Numbered from the stretch's first letter, positions 33,368-41,496 are shown. The stretch is 64,000 bases of DNA from Halobacteriales archaeon QS_4_69_225 (GCA_003020965.1 PXRL01000011.1:57501-121500), one strand, 5' to 3'. A program made the numbers and translations. Notes: generated by a model not told the origin, from the sequence alone.

Positions 33368-34012
33368 TCAATCCTCGTCGACGTCGACGTCGCTCTCGTC
33401 GACGTCGACCGCGGCGGCCTCCTCGGCGGCGACCTCCTCGGGGCGGGCCTCCAGGCGGGTCTTCTGGACCTCCACCCGCCGGAGCGGGTAGATGGTCTTG
33501 GCCTCGCCGTAGATGGCCGACGAGAGCCGGCCCTCGACGATGCTGTCGATGAGGCCCTCGAAGGTGCGCTCGTCGGCGGCCTCCTCGACCAGCTCGACCA
33601 TCGTCTCCCGGATGGCCTGCTCCTGGCTGCGGTCGGCCGACTTCGTCGTGTAGGCGACCGGTTGGACCTGCAGCCGGTAGTCGTCGGTCGTCAGCAGGGT
33701 GACGAAGGCGTCGACCTTCGAGGTGCCGCGCCGGGTGAGACTCCGCAGGTAGTCGCGGGTGAGTTCGTGCTGGACGAACTCCGTGTAGGCGGCGTCGCTG
33801 CCGACGTCCGTCACCTGGAAGGTCAGCTTCGTGTTGTTCTCGCTGGGGTCGTCCTCCAGCTCGCCGAGGGTCGTCTCGACCGTCCGGTCGTAAACCTGCT
33901 CGACCTCGTCGGCGGGTGTCTCACCGAGTTCGGCCCGGTCGAATATCTCCGGCGCCATCACGGTGTACCATCGCTTCTCCTGTGACTGCTTCGAGACTGA
34001 TCGTTCGCTCAT
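33368..34012 (-). CDS. rps3ae: 30S ribosomal protein S3Ae (eS1)
   Basis: 214 residues: SKQSQEKRWYTVMAPEIFDR, LGETPADEVEQVYDRTVETT, LTFQVTDVGSDAAYTEFVQH and KTIYPLRRVEVQKTRLEARP match eS1 throughout. The acidic C-terminal tail is haloarchaeal. Its ATG overlaps the stop of pcc1 (ATGA). It is the last gene of rps15-recJ-like-pcc1-rps3ae. Confidence 0.95.
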   Translation of the reverse strand: MSERSVSKQSQEKRWYTVMAPEIFDRAELGETPADEVEQVYDRTVETTLGELEDDPSENNTKLTFQVTDVGSDAAYTEFVQHELTRDYLRSLTRRGTSKVDAFVTLLTTDDYRLQVQPVAYTTKSADRSQEQAIRETMVELVEEAADERTFEGLIDSIVEGRLSSAIYGEAKTIYPLRRVEVQKTRLEARPEEVAAEEAAAVDVDESDVDVDED

Positions 34013-34230
34013 GGTTGAATCGTGGTGTCGGTTACTCGCTGTGCGACCTGCAGGTTCGTCACGTAGTCGTCGACGGTCGTCCGGAGGCCGCCGGTCGAGT
34101 CGCGCTCGATCGTCGTCACGACCGTCCGGCCGTCGACCCGGGTCGACATCTCCGCGGTGTTGTCCGGCCGGAGCGCCGCGGCGACCACTCCGGGACGGTC
34201 GTGTGTCGTCCGGACCGTCGCCCGTCTCAT
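34009..34230 (-). CDS. pcc1: KEOPS complex subunit Pcc1
   Basis: 73 residues: MRRATVRTTHDRPGVVAAAL, RPDNTAEMSTRVDGRTVVTT, IERDSTGGLRTTVDDYVTNL. This small two-strand, two-helix protein dimerises and carries Kae1 in KEOPS, which makes the t6A modification in tRNA. It sits by 4-bp overlaps between the RecJ-like gene and rps3ae, the usual archaeal neighbourhood. It is open inside a longer frame, but the ATG at 34230 is the family start. Confidence 0.9.
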   Translation of the reverse strand: MRRATVRTTHDRPGVVAAALRPDNTAEMSTRVDGRTVVTTIERDSTGGLRTTVDDYVTNLQVAQRVTDTTIQP

Positions 34231-35321
34231 CGCCGGGTCGCCTCCCTGTAGGTGTCGAGGTAGTCGGCGGCGGTGCCGTCGAACGTCGCCGCGCCGCGGC
34301 CGTCGCGGACGACCGCCCGGCCGTCCAGCGCCGCGGCCGCCGCCTCGAACGGGGCCGCGACGGTCGTCTCGGCGGCGACGGCCGCCCGGCCGTCGGCCGC
34401 CACGAGGGCGACCGGCTCCGGCGACCGGTAGCCGAGACAGAGTCGCGCGACCGTCCCGAGCGGGGCGTCGTCGTCGACGCGGGCGACGTAGAAGCCGTCG
34501 TAGCGGCCGGCGTCGGCCGCCCGCAGCGCCGCGTGGGTCCGGCGACCGTGCTCGCGCCACGTCTCCAGCGCCGTCGTCTCGACGTCCCGGCCCAGCGCCA
34601 GCGCGAGGCCGACGCCGGGGCGGTCGGCCGCGACCGCCCCGAGGACGTCGGCGTAGCCGCCGAGCGTCTCGAAGCGGTCGCAGCCGTACGGCCGCAGCGC
34701 CTCCCGGACCGTCTCGGCGGCCCGCGGGACGGCGTCGTCGGGCTCGACGGCCGCCAGCGCGACCAGCGAGGCGACCTCGCGGCCGCCCCCGCTCCCGTCG
34801 AGGCCCTCCAGCGCCGCCGCGGCGGCCTCGCGGTCGCCGGAGAACTCCGCGTGGACCAGCGTCGAGGCCGATAGGTCGGCACGGTCGTCGGTCGGCAGCG
34901 CGACGCCGGGGCGCCGTTCGAGGTCCGGCGCCTCGGGCGACCGGCCCGACGGCTCGGCGCCGGCCGCCCGGGCGCCCGCCAGCGCGAGGACGGGATCGAC
35001 GGCGTCAGCGGCGAGTTCGCGGGCGGCCTCTGCGGCCGCGGGCGCCAGCGGCGGTGCCGACAGCGCGGCGTCGGCGCCGGCCGGGGCGTGCCCGACGGCG
35101 ACCGTACGGTCGGCGTCCGTCGCCGGCGGCTCCGGAACGGCGTCGACGGTCGCCTGGTACGGCGTCTCCGTCGCCTCCAGCGCCCGGACCAACAGTCCCG
35201 TCGCCGCCAGGGCGTCGCCGTCGGCCGTCGCCGCGAGCCGGACGAAGCCGGCCTCGCGGACGGCCGCGGCTACCGCCGCGGGCCCGGAGGCGTCCTCGCT
35301 GCGACGACCGGCGGCCGACAT
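34227..35321 (-). CDS. RecJ-like/DHH-derived protein of the rps15 operon
   Basis: 364 residues. The N-terminal part carries FVRLAATADGDALAATGLLV near residue 28, a degraded DHH-type motif (Asp-Gly-Asp kept). No DHH triad or other intact metal motif follows, although DHHA1-like stretches are visible (ALALGRDVETTALETWREHG, YDGFYVARVDDDAPLGTVAR). In haloarchaea this place is taken by a protein annotated as RecJ exonuclease. The poor motif set suggests a structural, Cdc45-like role or very altered activity. It overlaps pcc1 by 4 bp and lies 3 bp behind rps15. Confidence 0.7.
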   Translation of the reverse strand: MSAAGRRSEDASGPAAVAAAVREAGFVRLAATADGDALAATGLLVRALEATETPYQATVDAVPEPPATDADRTVAVGHAPAGADAALSAPPLAPAAAEAARELAADAVDPVLALAGARAAGAEPSGRSPEAPDLERRPGVALPTDDRADLSASTLVHAEFSGDREAAAAALEGLDGSGGGREVASLVALAAVEPDDAVPRAAETVREALRPYGCDRFETLGGYADVLGAVAADRPGVGLALALGRDVETTALETWREHGRRTHAALRAADAGRYDGFYVARVDDDAPLGTVARLCLGYRSPEPVALVAADGRAAVAAETTVAAPFEAAAAALDGRAVVRDGRGAATFDGTAADYLDTYREATRR

Positions 35322-35324
35322 CGG

Positions 35325-35789
35325 CTACTCCAGCAGCTCCTTTGCCTCGTCGTACTCGTAGGTGAACGCCTCGTCGAGCTCGTCGCCCCGGTAGTAGTCG
35401 ACGAGCCGGCGGATCTTCGATTCGGTGTTCTGCAGGGCGCGCTTGTTCTGGGCGTCGCCGGGGTTGTCGTCCATGTGGTCGCGGAGCCGGACGGCCCGTT
35501 CCATCAGGTTCCGGAGGTCCTCGGGGAGGTCGGCGGCGGCGCCGTGGTCCTCGAGGATCTCGGTGACCTTCCTGCCCGTCGCCAGCTTGACGTCCGGGAT
35601 CGGCGTCCCCTGGACGCCCCCGTCGCGCAGCTCGAGGCCGATCTGACTCGGGTCGTGGCCGGCTTCGGCCAGCTCGACGACCCGTTCCTCGATGGCCTCC
35701 GTGTCTACGTCGCTCCACTCCGGCGGCTCGTCTGCCGCGGGCCGGTCCGACCCGGACGACCCCCGGCGGCGTGAGTGCATTCGTGCCAT
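35325..35789 (-). CDS. rps15: 30S ribosomal protein S15 (uS15)
   Basis: 154 residues, the long archaeal/eukaryotic form. MARMHSRRRGSSGSDRPAAD is followed by the archaeal N-terminal part PEWSDVDTEAIEERVVELAE and DPSQIGLELRDGGVQGTPIP, then the S15 core DLRNLMERAVRLRDHMDDNP and NKRALQNTESKIRRLVDYYR. First gene of the four-gene operon. The 350-bp gap upstream (35790-36144) contains its promoter and the decamer repeat. Confidence 0.96.
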   Translation of the reverse strand: MARMHSRRRGSSGSDRPAADEPPEWSDVDTEAIEERVVELAEAGHDPSQIGLELRDGGVQGTPIPDVKLATGRKVTEILEDHGAAADLPEDLRNLMERAVRLRDHMDDNPGDAQNKRALQNTESKIRRLVDYYRGDELDEAFTYEYDEAKELLE

Positions 35790-36010
35790 GATCTTGGTTG
35801 GAACAGCACCGACCGCTGTAGTCGGCGTCGTCTCACCGTCGGCGGCGCGACGCCAGCACTACCGCAATCCCGAGCCGACCAAGCGGCCGGCGAGTCAGAT
35901 TTGCGGTCGTGCGGTTCCCGTCGGTGATCGACGCCTCGCGCACAAAACCGTTTCTCTTCGATATTGTAGCGTGTTGTGCAGTTGTTTTCGGCGACCCGAC
36001 ACGGCGATAC

Positions 36011-36060
36011 GGACGGCTCCGGAGGGGTCCGGAGGGGTCCGGACGGCTCCGGTCCGCTCC
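36011..36060. repeat. Five tandem 10-bp repeats
   Basis: Five adjoining decamers: GGACGGCTCC, GGAGGGGTCC twice, GGACGGCTCC, GGTCCGCTCC. They lie in the gap 35790-36144 between the divergent rps15 operon and a tiny membrane-protein gene. The rest of the gap shows an AT-rich stretch (TTTCTCTTCGATATTGTAGC near 35950), likely the rps15 promoter region, and no gene. Confidence 0.75.
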
Positions 36061-36144
36061 CTCGCGGCGTCGAGGTGGAGATGTACGGAGACGTATCCCG
36101 CCGGGCGCGGTAGTTATTTACCACGGGAGCGTCACGCCGCCGAT

Positions 36145-36264
36145 ATGACTCTGCTTCAGGCGGCGGGCGTGCCGGCGTCGCTGTTCACGCCGTCGGTGGT
36201 GTTCGTCGGGCTGGCGCTGCTGTTGCTCGGGGCGCTGCTGCTCGGGCTCCGGCTCCGGGCGTAG
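36145..36264 (+). CDS. Tiny single-helix membrane protein
   Basis: 39 residues, MTLLQAAGVPASLFTPSVVF then VGLALLLLGALLLGLRLRA. One strongly hydrophobic helix of about 20 residues is followed by an Arg-containing end, a plausible inner-membrane peptide. A possible TATA (GTAGTTATTTACC near 36110) lies about 30 bp upstream of the ATG, which supports expression. I know no family for it. Confidence 0.5.
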   Translation: MTLLQAAGVPASLFTPSVVFVGLALLLLGALLLGLRLRA

Positions 36265-36349
36265 CGGCGGCACGCCCGGCGGTCCGCCGTGTGGCGCGGC
36301 CGTCGTCCGACACGGAACGGCTAAACACCGGCGGCGAGAACGCTCCGGC

Positions 36350-36622
36350 GTGACCGTCGCCGCCGAGCGCATCGAACGGCTTCACGACCTCGCCCGGGCG
36401 GCGGCCCGCGACGGCGAGGACGACCGCGCGCGGCGGTACGTCCGCCGGGCCCGCCGTATCGCCGAGCGGAACCGACTGTCGCTGCCGGAGCGGTTCAAGC
36501 GGTTCAGCTGCGACGCCTGCGACGCCTACCTGGTGCCGGGCCGGAACGCCCGCGTCCGGACCCGGTCGGGCCACGTCGTCGTCGCCTGCGACTGCGGAGA
36601 GCTGGCGCGGCACCCGTACTGA
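36350..36622 (+). CDS. rnp4: Ribonuclease P protein component 4 (Rpp21/Rpr2)
   Basis: 90 residues from GTG. Two helices (ERIERLHDLARAAARDGEDD and ARRYVRRARRIAERNRLSLP) are followed by a zinc ribbon: FSCDACDAYLVPGRNARVRT, then VVVACDCGELARHPY. RNase P trims the 5' leader of precursor tRNA, and component 4 pairs with component 1 on the RNA. Four Cys of the ribbon are present, though the second pair is spaced C-x-C. A YhbY-like gene follows on the same strand after 165 bp. Confidence 0.9.
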   Translation: MTVAAERIERLHDLARAAARDGEDDRARRYVRRARRIAERNRLSLPERFKRFSCDACDAYLVPGRNARVRTRSGHVVVACDCGELARHPY

Positions 36623-36787
36623 CGCGGAGTAGCGTTCGGAGAAGTGGTCTGTGGGAGAAGGACCAGCGAGGAACTCGAAAGCCCCGTTTTAGGCCTCCGG
36701 CGGGGTGCGCTCGGCTGGCCATCGCTTATCTGAGCACCGCTCGATACAGTGTGTCAGCCTTTTATCCCCTGCCCCCAATCCGAAGGC

Positions 36788-37036
36788 ATGACCGACCGAA
36801 CGCCGCGCGAGCGGGCCCACGACGTCGACGTGACGGTGTGGGTCGGGAAGGCGGGTATCGACGCCGTCGTCGAGGAGCTGTCCGACCAGCTCGACGACCG
36901 CGAACTGGTGAAGGCGAAGTTCCTCCGGGCGGCCCGCGGCGGCACCACGACCGAGGAGTTGGCGGCCGACCTCGCCGACCGGGTCGACGCCGAGGTCGTC
37001 GAGACGCGCGGCCACACGGCGGTGTTTCTCCGGTGA
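36788..37036 (+). CDS. YhbY/CRM-domain RNA-binding protein
   Basis: 82 residues. The CRM pattern is VTVWVGKAGIDAVVEELSDQ, LDDRELVKAKFLRAARGGTT, ADRVDAEVVETRGHTAVFLR. YhbY proteins bind the pre-50S ribosome or RNA; the GxxG-like loop is here VGKAG. It is usually found with RNase P component 4 in archaea, as here. Stop and the next GTG overlap, so it is coupled to the MscS-like gene. Confidence 0.88.
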   Translation: MTDRTPRERAHDVDVTVWVGKAGIDAVVEELSDQLDDRELVKAKFLRAARGGTTTEELAADLADRVDAEVVETRGHTAVFLR

Positions 37037-37965
37037 TACTCCAGCAGGCCGAGGCCGCGGACGCTTCGAGCGTCGTCGGCAGGTTCCTCGTGGAGTACGT
37101 CGGCCTCTCGCCGGCCTTCGCCGACCCCATCGGCTACGCCGCACAGGGCATCGTCGTATTCGTCGTCCTGTACATCGTCGGGAAAGTTGCAGTACTCCCA
37201 CTCGCGGACCGGGCGATGGACCGGCAGGGACTGGACCACCATGCGAGGAACCCGCTCCAGAAGGTCGCACTCGCCGTCGTAATCTTCGTGGCGCTGGCCG
37301 TCGGCTTTGGGGCGGCCGGTCGCGGGAGTCTCCTGACCTCGCTGGCGACCATCGCGGCGGCGGCGACGCTGGCCATCGGCCTCGCGCTGCAGGACGTCCT
37401 CAAGAACTTCGTCGCCGGCGTCTTCATCTTCGCCGAGAACCCGTTCCGCATCGGCGACTGGATCGAATGGGACGACAACGCCGGCGTCGTCGAAGATATC
37501 AGCCTCCGGGTCACCCGCGTGCGGTCGTTCGACAACGAGTTGCTCACGGTGCCGAACTCCCAACTGACCGACAACGTCCTGACGAACCCGGTTGACGCCG
37601 ACAAGCTCCGGGTGAAGTTCGTCTTCGGCATCGGCTACGACGACGACATCGAGCGGGCGACCGACGTCATCCTCGAGGAGGCGACGGCACACGACGACAT
37701 CATGGACGACCCCGCGCCCTCCGTTCGGTTGACCGAGCTCGGCGACTCCTCGGTCGGCCTGCAGTCCCGAATCTGGATCGCCGAGCCCTCGCGGGCCGAC
37801 TTCGTGTCGATTCGCGGCGAGTACGTCACCGCGGTGAAACGGCGCTTCGACGAGGAGGGCATCGACATCCCCTACCCGCACCGCACGCTCACCGGCGGCA
37901 TCGAGTTCGCCGACGGGCCGGTCGCGGCCGACGCCGGCGGCGAGACGGCAGCCGCCGAGGACTGA
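37033..37965 (+). CDS. mscS: MscS-family mechanosensitive channel
   Basis: 310 residues from GTG (MILQQAEAADASSVV). Three membrane helices precede the beta domain: about 35-55 (AAQGIVVFVVLYIVGKVAVL), 75-95 (KVALAVVIFVALAVGFGAAG) and the pore helix 105-125 (ATLAIGLALQDVLKNFVAGV). The soluble part has FRIGDWIEWDDNAGVVEDIS and TVPNSQLTDNVLTN. It opens under membrane tension to relieve osmotic downshock, important to halophiles. It is coupled to yhbY by a start/stop overlap. Confidence 0.92.
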   Translation: MILQQAEAADASSVVGRFLVEYVGLSPAFADPIGYAAQGIVVFVVLYIVGKVAVLPLADRAMDRQGLDHHARNPLQKVALAVVIFVALAVGFGAAGRGSLLTSLATIAAAATLAIGLALQDVLKNFVAGVFIFAENPFRIGDWIEWDDNAGVVEDISLRVTRVRSFDNELLTVPNSQLTDNVLTNPVDADKLRVKFVFGIGYDDDIERATDVILEEATAHDDIMDDPAPSVRLTELGDSSVGLQSRIWIAEPSRADFVSIRGEYVTAVKRRFDEEGIDIPYPHRTLTGGIEFADGPVAADAGGETAAAED

Positions 37966-38022
37966 CCGCGTTCCGACGACGGCTCCGGCCCCGACCTCCC
38001 GGTCGCCGCCCGAGCCGAAAGG

Positions 38023-38029
38023 TACATAT
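38023..38029 (+). promoter_or_regulatory. TATA-box of the SRP RNA gene
   Basis: TACATAT in the sequence GAAAGGTACATATCGG, preceded by a purine-rich BRE-like CCGAAAG. It lies 24-30 bp before the predicted 5' end of the 7S RNA (38053), the correct archaeal spacing. Confidence 0.7.
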
Positions 38030-38052
38030 CGGAGACCCCGCAAGTTCGGAGT

Positions 38053-38358
38053 GGACTAGGTCGGGCGGTTAGGCCCCGCTCGTCACCCGCGCTATGGTCT
38101 TCAGCGGGGGCCGAATCCGGGGTTCGTCTGGCCCGACCAGTGCGGGCCCCGCAAGCCAACGTCGAAGCCTCGTCCTGCGAGGGCAGCGGTCCCCGGTCCG
38201 GCGTCTGCAGGGACGCTCGACCGGCGTTAACCGCGGGTAATCCGCCAGGCACGGAAGTGAGCAGCGGACCCGCGGACAGCTGTCGCCCGCAGGGTCGCGG
38301 GGTGGAGGAGGCACGCGGGACTCCCCGTGCTGGAACGGACAGGCAACCCCCGGCGTCC
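38053..38358 (+). ncRNA. Signal recognition particle 7S RNA
   Basis: The SRP54-binding helix 8 motif is clear: CGCCAGGCACGGAAGTGAGC (38243 region) is the conserved CCAGG and GGAAG-x-GAGCAGC of archaeal and bacterial SRP RNA. The ends form helix 1: GGAC and GTCGGG at the 5' end pair with CCCGGC and GTCC at the 3' end. The length of about 306 nt is that of haloarchaeal 7S RNA. The hairpin at 38371 just downstream, with T and A runs, may terminate transcription. Confidence 0.92.
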
Positions 38359-38370
38359 GTTCACTCATAC

Positions 38371-38915
38371 CGAACTTTTTGCACGGTCGCTCGCCGTCGG
38401 CGAGCGACCGGCAAAAACTTCGATGAAAAAGACACTGCGGGCCTCCCTCAGGAAGACTCGCGTTGCTCGTCTTCCAACGCTCCCGCTCACTTCGTTCGCG
38501 GGACCTCCGGTCGGCCCTTGGTCCCGCGCTCGCTCCGCTCGCGCGGTGAAACGCCTCGCTACGCTCGGCGTATGCTGGCGGACGAATGCTTTAGAGTCCC
38601 TATGGCTACGTATCGACAGAGTGTGGCTACGTATCGACAAAGAAGAGTCATCAGTGATCATACATCGCCACCGAGACATACGGGGCGGGTGAGTGGAATC
38701 GCGCCGGACGCGAGCGGAGCGAGCGTCCGGTAGCGACCGACAACTAGCGCCGAGCGCCGCAGGCGCGGGGCGGCTGGAGGAGGGAGCTATTTTTCCATCG
38801 AAGTGGTTCGAGAGGCGCCGACGGCGCCTCTCGTCATTCAGCGAATCGCCTCCGGCGATTCGCATGGATTTTTGCCGGTCGCTCGCCGCCGGCGAGCGAC
38901 CGTGCAAAAAGTTCG
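38371..38915. repeat. Intergenic element with 47-bp inverted terminal repeats
   Basis: The left end (38371-38417) and right end (38869-38915) are inverted copies, with a central mismatch only. Each is itself a perfect-stem hairpin, TTTTTGCACGGTCGCTCGCC and its complement. The inside contains two direct copies of TGGCTACGTATCGACA near 38600 and 38622, plus GC palindromes. No gene is recognised. The right end lies 3 bp from the stop of the next gene; the left end lies 12 bp after the SRP RNA. Confidence 0.8.
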
Positions 38916-38917
38916 AT

Positions 38918-39355
38918 TTAGAACAGCCGCAGCGCCCGGCCGTACCAGACGCTGGCGGTCGGTAGCAGCGCGCCGGCGGCGGCCAGTAGCCAGCGGTGGT
39001 ACTCGATGACGACGCCGGTCGTCAGCGGCCCGACGAGCGGCTCGGCCGTCGTCAGCTGTAGCGGCACCTCGCCCGGGACGGTGACGGCCCATACCCCGAG
39101 GACGATTGTCACCGCCAGCCCGAGGCCGACGCCGACGCCGGCGGCCGTCTCGGGAGCGGTGCGCTCCTCGCGGCCGGCGGCGAAGACGACGACGGCCACC
39201 AGCGCGAGCAGCCCGCCGACCCACGGCGACAGCGCGCCGGCGCCGTAGTAGCTGCCGGCGTCGCCGTCGACGACCGCGTACGGCACGAGCAGCAGCCCGA
39301 CCACCGAAAGCGAGGCGACGATGCCGAGCGTCGGGGCCAGTCGGCGGCTCTCCAT
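38918..39355 (-). CDS. Haloarchaeal four-helix membrane protein (DUF7548-like)
   Basis: 145 residues with four hydrophobic helices: about 7-27 (LGIVASLSVVGLLLVPYAVV), 40-60 (SPWVGGLLALVAVVVFAAGR), 72-92 (GVGVGLGLAVTIVLGVWAVT) and 118-138. Polar loops hold YYGAGAL and the C-terminus WYGRALRLF. The function is unknown. Met at 39355 gives the natural start. The stop codon is almost adjacent to the right arm of the 38371-38915 element, which may provide its terminator. Confidence 0.7.
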   Translation of the reverse strand: MESRRLAPTLGIVASLSVVGLLLVPYAVVDGDAGSYYGAGALSPWVGGLLALVAVVVFAAGREERTAPETAAGVGVGLGLAVTIVLGVWAVTVPGEVPLQLTTAEPLVGPLTTGVVIEYHRWLLAAAGALLPTASVWYGRALRLF

Positions 39356-39448
39356 GGCCGACGGTCGGGGCCGGGGCGTCTTAACCGGGCCGGATCCGGC
39401 CCGCCGGCCACCGCAAGGCACACCTACGCCGGCGTCGAAGCCGTCGGT

Positions 39449-39847
39449 ATGCCACTGGGAGGCGCGACGAAGAAAATACAGAAGCTCCTCGACACCGCCG
39501 AGGAGCTGTACAACCGGATCGTCGAGCTCCGCGAACAGGTGATGGAGGTCCGCGAGACCGTCCAGGAGACGAACGAACGGATGGCAGTGCTGGAGAACCG
39601 CATCAGCCAGCAGGGAGCGATCCTCGAGGCGCTGGCCGAACACGAGGACATCGACGTCGACGAGTTGGTCACCGAGGTCGCCATCGAGGAAGCCGAACCG
39701 GCCGAGGGGGCCGGGCCGGCCGAGCGGGACGAGCAGGACGAGCGAGACGAGCAGGACGAGCAGGACGAGCAGGTTGACGACACGGGGCCGGAGACGGCGG
39801 CCGACGGCAGCGCCGTCCCGGACGCCGAGGCCGGCGACGAGGGCTGA
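39449..39847 (+). CDS. Coiled-coil haloarchaeal protein (DUF5798-like)
   Basis: 132 residues. The N-terminal 75 form a heptad-patterned coiled coil (IQKLLDTAEELYNRIVELRE, QVMEVRETVQETNERMAVLE). The tail is acidic and includes a near-repeat of Asp-Glu-Gln-(Asp/Arg) units (ERDEQDERDEQDEQDEQ) coded by a low-complexity GACGAGCAG tract at 39727-39775. It is soluble, of unknown function. The tract could vary in length between strains. It converges with the CoA-binding protein gene. Confidence 0.75.
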   Translation: MPLGGATKKIQKLLDTAEELYNRIVELREQVMEVRETVQETNERMAVLENRISQQGAILEALAEHEDIDVDELVTEVAIEEAEPAEGAGPAERDEQDERDEQDEQDEQVDDTGPETAADGSAVPDAEAGDEG

Positions 39848-40255
39848 CTACGACAGTCGGCGGTACTCGACCTTCAGACAGCGGTCCTCGACGTATCGGC
39901 GCCCGGCGGCCTCGACGCGCTCGCCGGCCGCGGGGTCGCGGATGCCCTGCTGGGTCCAGACGGCCTCGACGTCGTCGCGCTCGAGCGCCTCGTCGACGAT
40001 CCCGGCCACCTCCTCGCTGGGCCGGAACACGTCCACGATGTCGACGTTGGCCTCCACGTCGGCCAGCGAGTCGTACGCCTCCTCGTCGAGCACCTCGTCG
40101 GCGTAGGGGTTGACCGGGACGACCTCGTAGCCCCGCTCCTGCATGAACCGCGGGACGTCGTGGGCGGCCTTCCCCGGCGTCGACGAGCAGCCGACGACGG
40201 CGATGGTGTCCAGCGCGAGCAGTTCGCGGAGTTCGGCGTCGCTGTCGACCGGCAT
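39848..40255 (-). CDS. CoA-binding domain protein (YccU-like)
   Basis: 135 residues. TIAVVGCSSTPGKAAHDVPR is the CoA/nucleotide-binding Rossmann loop. YEVVPVNPYADEVLDEEAYD, DIVDVFRPSEEVAGIVDEAL and AVWTQQGIRDPAAGERVEAA complete the single-domain CoA-binding family. It probably binds CoA or an adenylated ligand; no enzyme role is known. ATG at 40255 is chosen; upstream codons show no homology. Confidence 0.88.
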   Translation of the reverse strand: MPVDSDAELRELLALDTIAVVGCSSTPGKAAHDVPRFMQERGYEVVPVNPYADEVLDEEAYDSLADVEANVDIVDVFRPSEEVAGIVDEALERDDVEAVWTQQGIRDPAAGERVEAAGRRYVEDRCLKVEYRRLS

Positions 40256-40309
40256 GGGGTCGTCTACGACGCAGCGGGTCAAAAAGCCTCCCGCGGCGTT
40301 CGCCGTCGC

Positions 40310-41200
40310 CTACAGGACCACGGCGGCGCGCCCGGCGACGAAGGCGACCGCCGCCGCGAACATCGACGTCTTGAGCCACCGCTGGCCGGTCGCCGGCGCC
40401 CCGAACGAGCGGTACATCGCCGCCAGCATCCCCGCGACGGCGGGCGCCAGCACCACGAGATACGGCGGCCCGAAGGTGCCGCGCAGGTACGGAACGGGGC
40501 TGGCGACGACGGCCGCGACGACGAAGACGGCCGCGACCGCCAGCGCTCGCCGCCGTCCGAGGACGATGGGCAGCGTCCGCAGCCCCTCCTCGCGGTCGCC
40601 GGCGACGTCCTCGACGTCCTTGACGATCTCGCGGGCCATCGTCGCGCTGGCCGCCAGCGCGAACAGCGCCAGCACGGACGCGCCGAGGTGCCCGCCGACG
40701 GCGAGTACGGCCTCGAGGGGAGCTACGGGAACGTTGCCGAGGTCGCCGCTGACGGCCGCCGCGCCGTAGAGAAACGTGCTGCCGGTCAGCGCGCCCACGA
40801 GCAGGTTCCCGACGCCCGGCAGCCCCTTGAACACCTCCGTGTAGGCGACAAGTGCGAGAAGGTTCACGACGGCGATGGCGACGGCCAGCGGCGGCAACAG
40901 CAGCGTCAGGCCAACGGCGACGGCGAACAGCAATCCGCTGAACGCCAGCGCCGCCCGCGGCGACACTGTCCCGCGCGGTATCGGCCGGCCGGGCCGGTTG
41001 ACGGCGTCGATCTCGCGGTCGAAGTAATCGTTGACCGCGTTGCCGCCGCCGGTCGCCAGCACCGTCGCGGCGACGGCCGCCGCCGCCTCCAGCGGTGCCG
41101 ACAGTCCCCCAGCGACGAAGGCCCCGATGAACGTTAGCGCGCCCGCCGCGACGGCGTTGCCCGGCCGGGTCAACTCCAGGAACCCGCGCGCCTGCTCCAT
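40310..41200 (-). CDS. Digeranylgeranylglyceryl phosphate synthase (UbiA family)
   Basis: 296 residues, eight or nine membrane helices. The first Asp-rich motif is NAVNDYFDREIDAVNRPGRP near residue 55 and the second is KDVEDVAGDREEGLRTLP near 190; these are the prenyl-diphosphate Mg sites of UbiA enzymes. The start RGFLELTRPGNAVAAGALTF is typical of the archaeal ether-lipid enzyme that adds the second geranylgeranyl chain to GGGP. The next gene downstream of its start is tRNA-Arg on the other strand. Confidence 0.92.
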   Translation of the reverse strand: MEQARGFLELTRPGNAVAAGALTFIGAFVAGGLSAPLEAAAAVAATVLATGGGNAVNDYFDREIDAVNRPGRPIPRGTVSPRAALAFSGLLFAVAVGLTLLLPPLAVAIAVVNLLALVAYTEVFKGLPGVGNLLVGALTGSTFLYGAAAVSGDLGNVPVAPLEAVLAVGGHLGASVLALFALAASATMAREIVKDVEDVAGDREEGLRTLPIVLGRRRALAVAAVFVVAAVVASPVPYLRGTFGPPYLVVLAPAVAGMLAAMYRSFGAPATGQRWLKTSMFAAAVAFVAGRAAVVL

Positions 41201-41290
41201 ACCGTCGGCTCCCGCCGCCGCCGCTTGAAGGCTCCGGAACCCCAGCGGAATGGACAGCGTTAAACCCGAAAGCCGGCTACGGGTGTGCGA

Positions 41291-41365
41291 GGGCGCTTAG
41301 CTCAGTCTGGACAGAGTACTTGGCTTCGGACCAAGCTGCCGCGGGTTCAAATCCTGCAGCGCCCA
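41291..41365 (+). tRNA. tRNA-Arg(UCG)
   Basis: Acceptor GGGCGCT (41291-41297) pairs with AGCGCCC (41358-41364), with discriminator A at 41365. The anticodon arm is CTTGG-CTTCGGA-CCAAG with anticodon TCG. The T arm is GCGGG-TTCAAAT-CCTGC. Its last 24 bp recur downstream. Confidence 0.95.
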
Positions 41366-41384
41366 CTTCTGTGCGACGAGCGGA

Positions 41385-41408
41385 CGGGTTCAAATCCTGC
41401 AGCGCCCA
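41385..41408 (+). repeat. Exact copy of the tRNA-Arg 3' end (att-like)
   Basis: 24 bp identical to 41342-41365 (CGGGTTCAAATCCTGCAGCG plus CCCA). It follows the gene by 20 bp. The 20-bp spacer GCGACGAGCGGAC is also partly repeated (GCAACAAGCGGAC) after this copy. Confidence 0.9.
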
Positions 41409-41496
41409 TCATTTTGCAACAAGCGGACGCGAGGAGCATATGATGTCCGTGAAGGATTTGAATCACGCAAACAGGAGCGATAGCGAGCGTTTGCAT

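Noticed and set aside
38420..38700. Coding potential inside the inverted-repeat element
   Set aside because: The frames are antisense-like and consist of palindromic GC words; the direct TGGCTACGTATCGACA pair has no coding pattern.
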